From: CAIVVT01 sp963757265
GTDB lineage: Bacteria > Acidobacteriota > Terriglobia > Bryobacterales > Bryobacteraceae
Direction: 5' to 3'
Length of the DNA stretch: 64,000 nt
NCBI GenBank assembly: GCA_963757265.1
Contig: CAVWRA010000005.1
Span: 61,361-125,360, forward strand
Shown one piece after another: positions 1-7,668 of this stretch. Made by a program: the position numbers and the translations under genes. The stretch's first letter is position 1, and each line of letters starts with the position of its first letter. The notes under the pieces are model-generated. The model did not search any database. It had not been told where the DNA came from and saw only the letters and a list, made by a program, of their open reading frames with translations.

Positions 1-1166
1 TGAATCGGGTCGCCGAAGACGGCGTACTGCCCGATCTCCTGCGCAAGCCACACAAGAAGTTCGGCACAACGTCGCGGCTCATCAACCTGATCGCGGGACT
101 GCAGCTGCTGACCATCCTGATCAGCCGGGGCGACGTCTACCTGCTGGGCGAAGCATACGCCTTTGGGGTGATCTGGAGCTTCGCCATGAAGTCGCTGTCC
201 GTGCTGGTGCTGCGCTACAAGCAGCCGCAGGCGCGGGACTGGCGCGTGCCGCTGAACTTCAAACTCAAGGGCATCGAGCTTCCTGTGGGACTGTTCCTGA
301 TCACGCTGATTCTGTTCGCTCTGGCGGTCACCAATCTGATGACCAAGAAAACGGCAACGATCGCCGGCATCGGCTTTACGATCGCCTTGTTCACGCTTTT
401 CGAGATCAGCGAGAGGATTCACAAGCGCCACAAGACGGCGGCGCAAGCAGCGGAGTTGGAGAAGTTCAACCTCGAGGAGACGCCGGAGCCCGAATCGGCG
501 CTGCCGAGGGTCAGACCGGGCGGCGTGCTCGTGGCCGTGGGCAACCCCAACCGCCTGGACGTCCTGCAGCGGGCGCTCGAGAAGACCAACACGCGCGAGT
601 TGGACATCGTCGTGATGACGGTCAAGCGCCTGACCAGCGCCGGCTCGGGCGAGCATGACCTCTCCGCGGGGCAAGTTTTCTCCACCGACATCCAGATTCT
701 GTTCAGTAGGGTGGTGACGCTGGCGGAAAAGGCTGGCAAGCACGTCGAACTGCTGGTGGTGCCCGGAACGCAAGTCAATGAAGTCATCCTGGAGACAGCT
801 GCCAAGCTGAAGTCGGCGCTGATCATGATCGGAGTGTCCGGCAAGATGCCCCTGGATGCCTTGGCCAAGAGCTTTGGCGACGCCTGGGAGCACCTGCCCG
901 CGCCGCGGCCGAAACTCTCGCTTGAGATCGTTGAGCCGGGAGTGGAGGATCGCAATTTCATCAATCTGGGGCCGCATCCGCCGCGCCTTTGGCCGGAGGA
1001 CGAAGAGCTGCTGCATCGCCTGTGGCTGGAGATCAGCGAACAGGAGCCGGGTCAGATCCTGCACCATCGCGATGTGCTGCGGGTGGCGCTGCGACGGCTC
1101 GATCGCGACTGGAGTTCCGGCCAGCACAAAGATGTGCTGGGAGAAGTTGAGGAGTCTTCCTCCTGA
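1..1166 (+). CDS. APC-family amino-acid permease C-terminus with UspA-like cytosolic tail (5' end outside window)
   Basis: The reading frame is open from base 3, so the start lies to the left of the window. The first ~130 visible residues hold hydrophobic membrane segments typical of the last helices of APC-superfamily permeases, with a short RYKQP-type loop between them. After a basic stretch the protein becomes soluble, and residues from roughly 180 on (VLVAVGNPNRLDVLQRAL, then a VELLVVPGT strand) look like a universal-stress-protein alpha/beta fold. A permease fused to such a tail is a known arrangement for amino-acid or cation transporters in acidobacteria. It probably imports amino acids at the inner membrane, with the tail sensing a nucleotide. 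The substrate cannot be told. The gene ends 33 bases before the acetyltransferase gene. Confidence 0.75.
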   Translation, partial: NRVAEDGVLPDLLRKPHKKFGTTSRLINLIAGLQLLTILISRGDVYLLGEAYAFGVIWSFAMKSLSVLVLRYKQPQARDWRVPLNFKLKGIELPVGLFLITLILFALAVTNLMTKKTATIAGIGFTIALFTLFEISERIHKRHKTAAQAAELEKFNLEETPEPESALPRVRPGGVLVAVGNPNRLDVLQRALEKTNTRELDIVVMTVKRLTSAGSGEHDLSAGQVFSTDIQILFSRVVTLAEKAGKHVELLVVPGTQVNEVILETAAKLKSALIMIGVSGKMPLDALAKSFGDAWEHLPAPRPKLSLEIVEPGVEDRNFINLGPHPPRLWPEDEELLHRLWLEISEQEPGQILHHRDVLRVALRRLDRDWSSGQHKDVLGEVEESSS

Positions 1167-1199
1167 GCGGAAAATCGCAACGCAGACCGGCGGCGAGCT

Positions 1200-1671
1200 A
1201 TGAGTGAGATACAAGTGCGGTTGGCGACGCCCGCCGACGCCGAGTTCCTGGTCCGAGGCAACGCTGAGATGGCCCTGGAGACAGAACATCTGTCGCTGGA
1301 TCTGGACCGGCTGAGGGATGGAGTCCACGCGCTGATCGAAAAACCTGTTCGCGGCGTTTACTATGTCGCTGAAGTTGAACGGGCGGCGCGCCGGACAAAT
1401 GATGATCACCTACGAATGGTCGGATTGGCGCAACGGCGTCTTCTGGTGGATCCAGAGCGTTTACGTGGAGCGCATGTTCCGAAGGCAGGGAGTTTTCAGA
1501 GCGCTGTATCGGTACATCGAAAATCTCGCGAGGACAACGTCCGGGGTCTGCGGGCTGCGATTGTATGTAGAGAATGGCAACAGTCAGGCTCAGGCGATCT
1601 ACGAACGCGTCGGCATGAGACGGACAGTTTACCAGATGTTCGAGGTCGATTTTGTGTTGGGACGGGAGTGA
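1200..1671 (+). CDS. GNAT-family N-acetyltransferase, interrupted by a one-base frameshift
   Basis: The first frame begins with an ATG at 1200 and encodes the usual GNAT opening (IQVRLATPADAEFLVRGNAEMA) up to a YYVAEV strand near 1375. The second frame continues from about 1378 with GRRAGQMMITYEWSDWR, the acetyl-CoA-binding region around VERMFRRQGVFRALY (a variant of the R/Q-x-x-G-x-G/A loop), and a final YERVGMR strand. Removing one base near 1375-1380 restores a 156-residue protein, normal for the family. The acetyl acceptor is unknown. The frameshift may be a sequencing error, since several essential genes in this window carry the same kind of defect, but a real pseudogene cannot be excluded. 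Confidence 0.7.
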
Positions 1672-1906
1672 GACGTCCGTCTTTTACACAGCAATCAATG
1701 ACTTGCAGGAGTTTGTGAAACCAGCGACCAGTCTGAGGTGCGCCCGGCGGCGGTCCGGCACGGGCAGGTGATTCCCGAGCGTGCAGGTCCAGAACCCCGA
1801 AGAACTGTTGAACTCCACAGCATCGATGTTGTAATTCTCAGCGGTGTTCTGACGGATCGACAAAAACGTTCCTTTAAGAATCAGTCATTTACGAGAAGTG
1901 CTCGAT

Positions 1907-1922
1907 TGGGCCCCGGCGTGCA
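1907..1922 (+). promoter_or_regulatory. Candidate sigma-54 (-24/-12) promoter of the redox cluster
   Basis: TGGGCCCCGGCGTGCA has GG at 1908-1909 and GC at 1920-1921 with exactly ten bases between, the spacing required by sigma-54. The -12 half reads GTGCA, close to TTGCA. The start codon of the GcvH-like gene is about 46 bases downstream. The cluster ends with an NtrC-type sigma-54 activator, which supports the assignment, but the -24 half is a weak match (TGGGCC instead of TGGCAC). The rest of the 296-base gap (1672-1967) shows no convincing gene. Confidence 0.4.
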
Positions 1923-1967
1923 GTGTAGAGGGTGGCCCCAGAGAGCGGCCAGAAGGAGCACAAGACA

Positions 1968-2633
1968 ATGGCAGTTCTACTACTCATCATCACTTTCGCG
2001 GTTTTCATCGCCATCGACTGGGTGATGAATCATGGCAAGGCGCCGGCATTGAGTTTGGCTGAATCGCAGGAGGCCGGCGGTGAGCCGGCGGACGAAATCG
2101 TGGCTGGTTTCCATCTACCCAAGCGGTTGCGCTATCACGCCGGCCACACCTGGGTGCAGCGCGAAAGGAAGAACCTGAACCGCGTCGGCGCCGACGAGTT
2201 CGCCGCCATATTCGCCGGTCCCGTGGAGCGCATCGAATTGCCCAAACCAGGTACCTGGGTGCGTCAGGGTCAGAAGGCTATCTCATTGTTCCGGAACGGG
2301 GATAAGATCGAAATGGTTTCTCCCGTCGAAGGGGAAATCGTGGAAGTGAACCAGGATCTGCTGAACGATCCGGCGTTACTGCGCCGCGACCCGTATGGCG
2401 ATGGCTGGCTGATGTCCGTCTTCGCCCCTGACGAGGAAGGGCCGACGCGCAACCTGCTGCCGGTGACTCTGATCTCGACCTGGATGCGGGACGCGGCGGA
2501 GAAATTCTACCTCCTGCAGCCCATGCCGGCTGGTGCCACGGCAGCGGATGGCGGGCGTCCTTCTGAGTTCGCCACGGCATCGCTGCCCCCTGAAGTGTGG
2601 AAAAAATCTGCAAAGGAGTTCTTCCTCAGCTAG
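1968..2633 (+). CDS. GcvH-like (glycine cleavage H-like) protein with N-terminal membrane anchor
   Basis: The start at 1968 is chosen because AAGGAG sits 9 bases upstream. An upstream in-frame ATG at 1932 lacks such a site. The 221-residue product opens with a hydrophobic helix (AVLLLIITFAVFIAIDWVM), so it is probably membrane-anchored, followed by an H-protein-like fold: HTWVQ, then a VERIELPKPGTWVRQGQ strand, then SPVEGEIVEVNQDLL. In true GcvH the lipoylated lysine lies 8 residues before the proline of the SP.xGE motif. Here that position is a glycine and the only nearby lysine is two residues closer, so lipoylation is doubtful. There are no gcvT or gcvP genes here. The neighbours are a ferredoxin and an NrfD subunit, so a role as a redox-complex accessory is more likely than glycine cleavage. 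Confidence 0.75.
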   Translation: MAVLLLIITFAVFIAIDWVMNHGKAPALSLAESQEAGGEPADEIVAGFHLPKRLRYHAGHTWVQRERKNLNRVGADEFAAIFAGPVERIELPKPGTWVRQGQKAISLFRNGDKIEMVSPVEGEIVEVNQDLLNDPALLRRDPYGDGWLMSVFAPDEEGPTRNLLPVTLISTWMRDAAEKFYLLQPMPAGATAADGGRPSEFATASLPPEVWKKSAKEFFLS

Positions 2634-2652
2634 CTGCGACTCACTTCCGAAT

Positions 2653-2686
2653 GTAGAAAAATTCTACCATCAGACACTTTTGTCTG
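2653..2686. promoter_or_regulatory. Two adjacent perfect inverted repeats between GcvH-like and ferredoxin genes
   Basis: GTAGAA-AAA-TTCTAC (2653-2667) and CAGACA-CTTT-TGTCTG (2671-2686) are both perfect 6-bp palindromes separated by only 3 bases, in an AT-rich patch of otherwise G+C-rich DNA. The second is followed by TTATAT. They could be activator binding sites, a weak transcription attenuator or an mRNA-processing element that sets the ratio of the two products. Confidence 0.4.
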
Positions 2687-2725
2687 TTATATGTAGAGGT
2701 AGGACCGGAAGTTGAGGAGTTTGAG

Positions 2726-3466
2726 ATGGTAAAAGCTGTTCTCTACGACAGCACCTTGTGCATCGGTTGCCGTCAATGCGAGCAGGCCTGTGCGGCGGGC
2801 AAGAACCTGCCTTACAACGACAAGATCGCCGCGGAAGAAAGACTCTCGGACCGCAAGTTAACCACGATCCGCACCTACGGGGAACGTTTCTCGCGTAAGT
2901 TGTGCATGCATTGCCAGGACCCAACCTGCGTCTCCGTGTGCCCGGTGACGGCCCTCGAGAAGACCAGGCTGGGTCCGGTCATTTATCACGAGGACCGCTG
3001 CATGGGGTGCCGCTACTGCATGGCGGCCTGCCCGTTCCAGGTGCCGGTGTATGAATGGCATTCGCGGCTCCCCAGGATGCGCAAGTGTGACATGTGCGCC
3101 GACCTGCTGGTCAAGGATCAACCTACACGCTGCAGCACGGTGTGCCCGATGAACGCCACGATTACCGGGGAGCGCAGCGAACTCCTGGCCGAGGCGCGCA
3201 AACGGATCGCCGCGAATCCGTCTCAGTATTACCCGGAGGTCTACGGCGCGACCGAGGCCGGAGGCACGTCGGTGTTCGTGATCGCGGCCGTTGCCTTCAA
3301 CCAGATTGGCTACAACACGCTGATTCCGAAATCGCCGCTGCCCGCATTCACGTGGAGCGTGCTGCAGCACATCCCGCAGGTCGTCGCCGTGGGCACGGTG
3401 CTGATGGGCGGGATCTATTGGATCACCAGCCGCCGCGAGGACGTGGCGCGAGAGGAGGGACGCTGA
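2726..3466 (+). CDS. HybA-like 4Fe-4S ferredoxin with C-terminal membrane helix
   Basis: A 246-residue iron-sulfur protein starting at an ATG preceded by GAGGAG. Four cysteine clusters are visible: CIGCRQCEQAC near the N-terminus, CMHCQDPTCVSVCP, CMGCRYCMAACPF, and a wider CDMCADLL...CSTVCP. This matches the four-cluster electron-transfer subunits of the HybA/DmsB/NrfC type. Near residues 210-230 is one hydrophobic segment (VVAVGTVLMGGIYWI) that anchors it to the membrane, as in HybA. There is no twin-arginine signal, so unlike E. coli HybA it is either cytoplasmic-facing or carried by a partner. Its stop codon overlaps the start of the NrfD-like gene (ATGA), implying translational coupling. 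It should pass electrons between an unidentified catalytic partner and the membrane subunit. Confidence 0.88.
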   Translation: MVKAVLYDSTLCIGCRQCEQACAAGKNLPYNDKIAAEERLSDRKLTTIRTYGERFSRKLCMHCQDPTCVSVCPVTALEKTRLGPVIYHEDRCMGCRYCMAACPFQVPVYEWHSRLPRMRKCDMCADLLVKDQPTRCSTVCPMNATITGERSELLAEARKRIAANPSQYYPEVYGATEAGGTSVFVIAAVAFNQIGYNTLIPKSPLPAFTWSVLQHIPQVVAVGTVLMGGIYWITSRREDVAREEGR

Positions 3467-4644
3467 TGAGGACCCACTCCCGATTCACGTTCTGGCGGAT
3501 CGTCGGCGCGGTGTTATTGCTGGCTGCGCTGGCCGCGACCGTCCTGCGCTTCGCCGGCAGCCTGGGTGATGCAACAAATCTGAGCGATCGTTTTCCCTGG
3601 GGCATCTGGATCGGCTTCGACGTGCTGTGCGGTGTGGGCCTCGCGGCCGGAGGATTCACGCTCGCGGCAACGGTTCACATCTTCCATCTCAAACGCTTTG
3701 AGCCGATCGTGCGGCCGGCCATCCTGACCGCATTCCTGGGCTATCTGCTTGTTTGCGCGGCGCTGATGTTCGACCTGGGAAAACCGTGGAACATCTGGCA
3801 CCCGCTGGTGATGTGGAATCCGCACTCGGTCATGTTCGAGGTGGGCTGGTGTGTGATGCTTTACACCACCGTTCTGTTCCTCGAGTTCCTCCCGCTCGTG
3901 CTGGAGCGTTTCCGGCTGGAGCGGGCGCGCCGGATGCTGCGCCGGTTCATGATTCCGGTCGTGATTCTGGGTGTGATTCTCTCCACGCTGCATCAGAGCT
4001 CGCTGGGCACGCTGTTCCTGATCATGCCCGAGAAGATGAATGCCCTGTGGTACACGCCGCTGCTGCCGATCCTGTTTTTCGTGTCGGCCATCGCAACCGG
4101 TTTGGCCATGACGATTTTCGAGTCGTGGCACAGCGCGCGGGCGTTCGCTCGGCAACTCGAGTTCCCGCTGATTCAGAAGCTCGCTCGCGTGCTGGCGGTG
4201 ATGATTGCGGTCTACCTGGCCATGCGGTTCATGGACATCTCCGGCCGGCATGCCTGGGGGATGCTGGACCAGCCCGGCGCCGAACGCTGGTTGTTCACGC
4301 TGGAGATCGTGCTGATGGCTGTGCCGATGATGTTGCTGCTGAGAGAGAAGACGCGCCGCAGCCCGCAGGCCATTTATCTATCCTCAGTGATGTATCTGCT
4401 GGGCTTTGTCACGAACCGGCTGAACGTCAGCATTACCTCGCTGGAACGGGCTTCGGGCGTGCAGTACATGCCGAAGTGGAGCGAGGTCGCGGTGACCCTG
4501 GGGCTGGTGGCGGCCGGGTTCGCGATCTTCCGCCTCGCCGCTCAGCATCTGCCCGTCTTTGAGGATGCGGTGGAACCGGCGCCGCCGGCAGCCTGGGAAG
4601 AGGAAGCGCGCGCCCCGGCGTGCGCGGCGGCACAGCGCCAATGA
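3466..4644 (+). CDS. NrfD/HybB-type integral membrane quinone-interacting subunit
   Basis: The 392-residue product starts at the ATG that overlaps the ferredoxin stop. It is strongly hydrophobic with roughly nine or ten membrane helices, and shows features of the NrfD/PsrC/HybB family: WGIWIGFDVLCGVGLAAGGF in the first loop-helix, FDLGKPWNIWHPL, and WNPHSVMFEVGWCVMLY. These subunits exchange electrons with the quinone pool. Together with the upstream ferredoxin it forms a membrane electron-transfer module like HybA-HybB or the Hmc/Qrc complexes. No hydrogenase, molybdopterin or multiheme catalytic gene is next to it, so the donor is encoded elsewhere. The C-terminus has a hydrophilic Pro/Ala/Glu-rich tail. 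Confidence 0.88.
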   Translation: MRTHSRFTFWRIVGAVLLLAALAATVLRFAGSLGDATNLSDRFPWGIWIGFDVLCGVGLAAGGFTLAATVHIFHLKRFEPIVRPAILTAFLGYLLVCAALMFDLGKPWNIWHPLVMWNPHSVMFEVGWCVMLYTTVLFLEFLPLVLERFRLERARRMLRRFMIPVVILGVILSTLHQSSLGTLFLIMPEKMNALWYTPLLPILFFVSAIATGLAMTIFESWHSARAFARQLEFPLIQKLARVLAVMIAVYLAMRFMDISGRHAWGMLDQPGAERWLFTLEIVLMAVPMMLLLREKTRRSPQAIYLSSVMYLLGFVTNRLNVSITSLERASGVQYMPKWSEVAVTLGLVAAGFAIFRLAAQHLPVFEDAVEPAPPAAWEEEARAPACAAAQRQ

Positions 4645-4647
4645 TCG

Positions 4648-6294
4648 ATGCCTGAACGTTCCGCGATTCGCATGCCGCGCTTCGGCCTGGCGGCCAAGCT
4701 GGCGGGGTGTCTCATCGGCGGGGCGCTGGTTTACTCCGCCTGTTTTGCGTTTTTCCAGCAGCGGCTCGAACAGCGGCATCTCGAAGGGCTGGTCAATCTG
4801 AGCGCCACGCGCGTTGCCGACATCATCCGCAATAGCGCTCGCCACGCCATGTTGCAGAACGACCGCGAGCAGCTCTACGCGATGATCCGCGACATCGGCC
4901 GCGAGCCCGGCATCCGGTTGCTGCGTCTTATTAACGAGCAGGGTCTGGTGCGGCATTCCACCGATCCGCGCGAAGTCGGGACGATGGTGGATAAGTCGGC
5001 CGAGGCATGCTACGGCTGCCACGCGCAGGCGCAACCGCTGTCGCGGCTGAACCGCAAGGACCGCATGCGCATTTTCGTCGAGCCGGACGGGCGGCGGACC
5101 CTGGCGATCATCCAACCGATCGAGAACGCCGCGGATTGCAGCAGCGCCTCCTGCCATGCTCACCCCGCCGGGCAGCAGATTCTCGGCGTGATCGATGTCC
5201 ATCTGACCCTGGATGCCGTCGACGCTCAACTGGCCGAACATCGGGCGCAGATGATGGGCTTCACGCTCTTTGCTGCTCTCATCATCAGCTTGACGGGCGG
5301 CGGCTTCATCTTCTTGTTCGTGCACCGTCCGGTCCGCGAGCTGATCTACGGCACCTTGCGCATCGGCCGCGGCGACCTTGGTCATCGCATTCACGTGCAG
5401 TCCGGGGACGAACTGGGGCTGCTGGCCGCCTCGTTCAACCAGATGGCGGAGGATCTGGGCCAGGCATACGGTCAATTGCAGGAGTGGGCCCGCCGCCTCG
5501 AGGAGCGCGTGCACGACAAGACCGCCGAACTCGAAAAGGCGCACAAGGGGATGATTTACAGCGAGAAGATGGCCTCGCTGGGCAAGCTTGCGGCCACCGT
5601 TGCGCACGAGGTGAATAACCCGCTGTTCGGCATGCTCACCTACGCCCGGCTGACAATGAAGGAGCTGGCCAAGCTCGATCTGCCGGCCGAGGGACGGGAG
5701 CGCATCCTGGGTTACCAGGCGATCATCGAACGGGAGAGCAAACGCTGCGGCGAACTGATGAAAGGCCTGCTGGCGTTTGCCCGGCAGGCTCCGCCGCAGC
5801 ACGCCATGACGCAGTTGAACACGATCGTCGAGCGCGCCCGGGCGCTGGTGGCGCATCAATATGAGTTGGCCCAGATCGAACTGCAAATCGCGCTCGAGCC
5901 GGCCCTGCCGGAAATCTCGTGCGACCCCGATCAGGTGCAACAGGTGCTCATCATCCTGCTGGCCAACGCCTGCGACGCCGTGGGACACGGCGGTTCGGTC
6001 AGGGTCACCACCCGCGCCATGCCGGGCGGCGATGGAATCGCACTCAGCGTGCGCGACACGGGCCCGGGCATTCCCGAGGAATTGCAGACTCAGATTTTCG
6101 AGCCCTTCTTCAGTACCAAGGACGACCAGCACCGGACGGGGCTCGGGCTGGCGGTCGCCCGCGGCATTGTGGAACGCCATGGAGGTACCATCACTGTGGA
6201 GTCCCGGCCTGGCGAGGGGGCCGAGTTCCTGGTGCATCTGCCATTGTCGGCGGCTCCTGAACATCTGGCTGCCACGGCGAAAGAGACCGCATGA
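4648..6294 (+). CDS. Membrane sensor histidine kinase with c-type heme motifs in the sensor domain
   Basis: A 548-residue kinase. A first membrane helix (residues ~12-36) and a second (~205-228) enclose an extracytoplasmic domain carrying CYGCH at 121-125 (a CxxCH c-heme site) and C164-SSAS-C169-H170 (CX4CH). Each could bind a covalent heme and make this a redox or gas sensor. A HAMP region (residues ~230-280), a coiled coil, and the dimerisation/phosphoacceptor box VAHEVNNPLFG with His320 follow. The catalytic domain has ANACDAV (N box), DTGPGIP (G1) and TGLGLAV (G2). It starts 3 bases after the NrfD-like gene and overlaps the response regulator gene by 4 bases, so the five genes from 1968 to 7652 look like one transcript. 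An alternative in-frame ATG at 4672 cannot be excluded. Confidence 0.88.
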   Translation: MPERSAIRMPRFGLAAKLAGCLIGGALVYSACFAFFQQRLEQRHLEGLVNLSATRVADIIRNSARHAMLQNDREQLYAMIRDIGREPGIRLLRLINEQGLVRHSTDPREVGTMVDKSAEACYGCHAQAQPLSRLNRKDRMRIFVEPDGRRTLAIIQPIENAADCSSASCHAHPAGQQILGVIDVHLTLDAVDAQLAEHRAQMMGFTLFAALIISLTGGGFIFLFVHRPVRELIYGTLRIGRGDLGHRIHVQSGDELGLLAASFNQMAEDLGQAYGQLQEWARRLEERVHDKTAELEKAHKGMIYSEKMASLGKLAATVAHEVNNPLFGMLTYARLTMKELAKLDLPAEGRERILGYQAIIERESKRCGELMKGLLAFARQAPPQHAMTQLNTIVERARALVAHQYELAQIELQIALEPALPEISCDPDQVQQVLIILLANACDAVGHGGSVRVTTRAMPGGDGIALSVRDTGPGIPEELQTQIFEPFFSTKDDQHRTGLGLAVARGIVERHGGTITVESRPGEGAEFLVHLPLSAAPEHLAATAKETA

Positions 6295-7652
6295 GTACGA
6301 CCCGCATTCTGATCGTGGACGACGAGATGGTGGTGCGCGATTCGCTCGCGCGCTGGTTCGAGAGTGAAGACTTCGAGGTGATGACGGCTGCTTCGGCCTC
6401 CGCGGCGCTGGAGCAACTGGCGCGGAGCCGCTTCGACCTGGCGCTGGTGGACATCAAGATGCCAGGTGTCGACGGCATCGAGCTGCAGCAGCGGCTGCTC
6501 CAGGCCGACCCCGATCTGCCGGTGGTTATTATGACCGGCTACGCCTCGGTGGAGACCGCGGTCAAGGCGCTCAAGGCCGGCGCTTACGACTACATCACCA
6601 AGCCCTTTGACCCCGACGATCTCGTGCACCTGGTCAAGAACGCTGTTTCCCACCGCGCCGCCACCAAGGAAGTGGCCAAGCTCAAGGAGAACCTGAGCCG
6701 CGTGTTCTCCGATACGCAACTCATCGGTCAGAGCGCCGCGATGCGGCGCGTTGTCGAGATGGTGGAGACCGTCGCCGGCAGCGACGCAACGGTGATGATC
6801 ACCGGCGAAAGCGGCACCGGCAAGGAGGTCGTGGCCCGCGCAATCCATGCGGCCAGCCCGCGCCGCTTCAACCCGATGGTTGTGATTCACTGCGGCGCCC
6901 TGACCGAGTCGTTGCTCGAAAGCGAATTGTTCGGCTATGAAAAGGGCGCCTTCACCGGCGCTCAGGCCCGCAAGAAGGGCAAGTTCGAAGTGGCCGATGG
7001 AGGCACGGTCTTTCTCGATGAAATCAGCGACATCACGCTACGCACGCAGACCGATCTGCTGCGCGTTCTGCAGGAAAAAGAGATTGTCCGTGTGGGCGAC
7101 TCGACCCCTGTGAAGGTCGACTTCCGTGTCATCGCGGCCACCAATAAGCGTCTGGAGAAGCTGGTGGAGCAGGGCATCTTCCGGCCCGATCTTTACTATC
7201 GCCTCAACGTCTTCAATATTGATCTCCCGCCGTTGCGCGAGCGGCGCGAGGACATCCCGCTCCTGGCCAAACATTTCATCGAGAAGTTCGCGGCGTCGAT
7301 GAACCGCAGCGCGCCGCGCCTGGCGCCCCGGACTCTCGAACTGCTGCTCGGTTATCATTGGCCGGGCAACGTGCGGGAACTCGAGAATGCCATCGAGCGC
7401 GCGCTGCTCATCAGCCGCGAGGACGACCTCCCTCCCGAGGCCTTTCCCTTCCAAGTGAACCCCGCGCGCCCGGTCTACGGCCAGCGCCTGGAAGACATCG
7501 AAAGAGTCCATATCGAAAAGATTCTGGCCGAGACCAACTGGAACCTCTCGCGCAGCGCGCGCCTGCTCGACATCGACCGCACCACGCTCTACAACAAGAT
7601 CCGCCGCTACGGACTGAAAGAGCCCGATTCGAAACCCGTGACGGCGGAATAG
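6291..7652 (+). CDS. NtrC-family sigma-54-dependent response regulator
   Basis: The 453-residue protein has the three canonical domains. The receiver domain (1-120) has the acidic pair VDDE and phosphoacceptor Asp54 in LALVDIKMPG. The central AAA+ domain (~145-380) shows Walker A GESGTGKE, the sigma-54-contacting GAFTGA loop and GGTVFLDE. The C-terminal Fis-type helix-turn-helix is in NWNLSRSARLLDIDRTTLYNKIRRYG. Its start codon overlaps the kinase stop (ATGA), making it the cognate partner of the heme-motif kinase. It should activate a sigma-54 promoter, plausibly the GG-N10-GC element at 1907-1922 in front of the same cluster. Confidence 0.95.
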   Translation: MSTTRILIVDDEMVVRDSLARWFESEDFEVMTAASASAALEQLARSRFDLALVDIKMPGVDGIELQQRLLQADPDLPVVIMTGYASVETAVKALKAGAYDYITKPFDPDDLVHLVKNAVSHRAATKEVAKLKENLSRVFSDTQLIGQSAAMRRVVEMVETVAGSDATVMITGESGTGKEVVARAIHAASPRRFNPMVVIHCGALTESLLESELFGYEKGAFTGAQARKKGKFEVADGGTVFLDEISDITLRTQTDLLRVLQEKEIVRVGDSTPVKVDFRVIAATNKRLEKLVEQGIFRPDLYYRLNVFNIDLPPLRERREDIPLLAKHFIEKFAASMNRSAPRLAPRTLELLLGYHWPGNVRELENAIERALLISREDDLPPEAFPFQVNPARPVYGQRLEDIERVHIEKILAETNWNLSRSARLLDIDRTTLYNKIRRYGLKEPDSKPVTAE

Positions 7653-7668
7653 CGGAGCGCCGCCAAGC

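Noticed and set aside
1672..1967. ORFs in the gap before the GcvH-like gene, including a TTG-started minus-strand ORF
   Set aside because: The translations are partly protein-like, but I see no ribosome-binding support beyond AAAGGA and no family match, so no gene is called.
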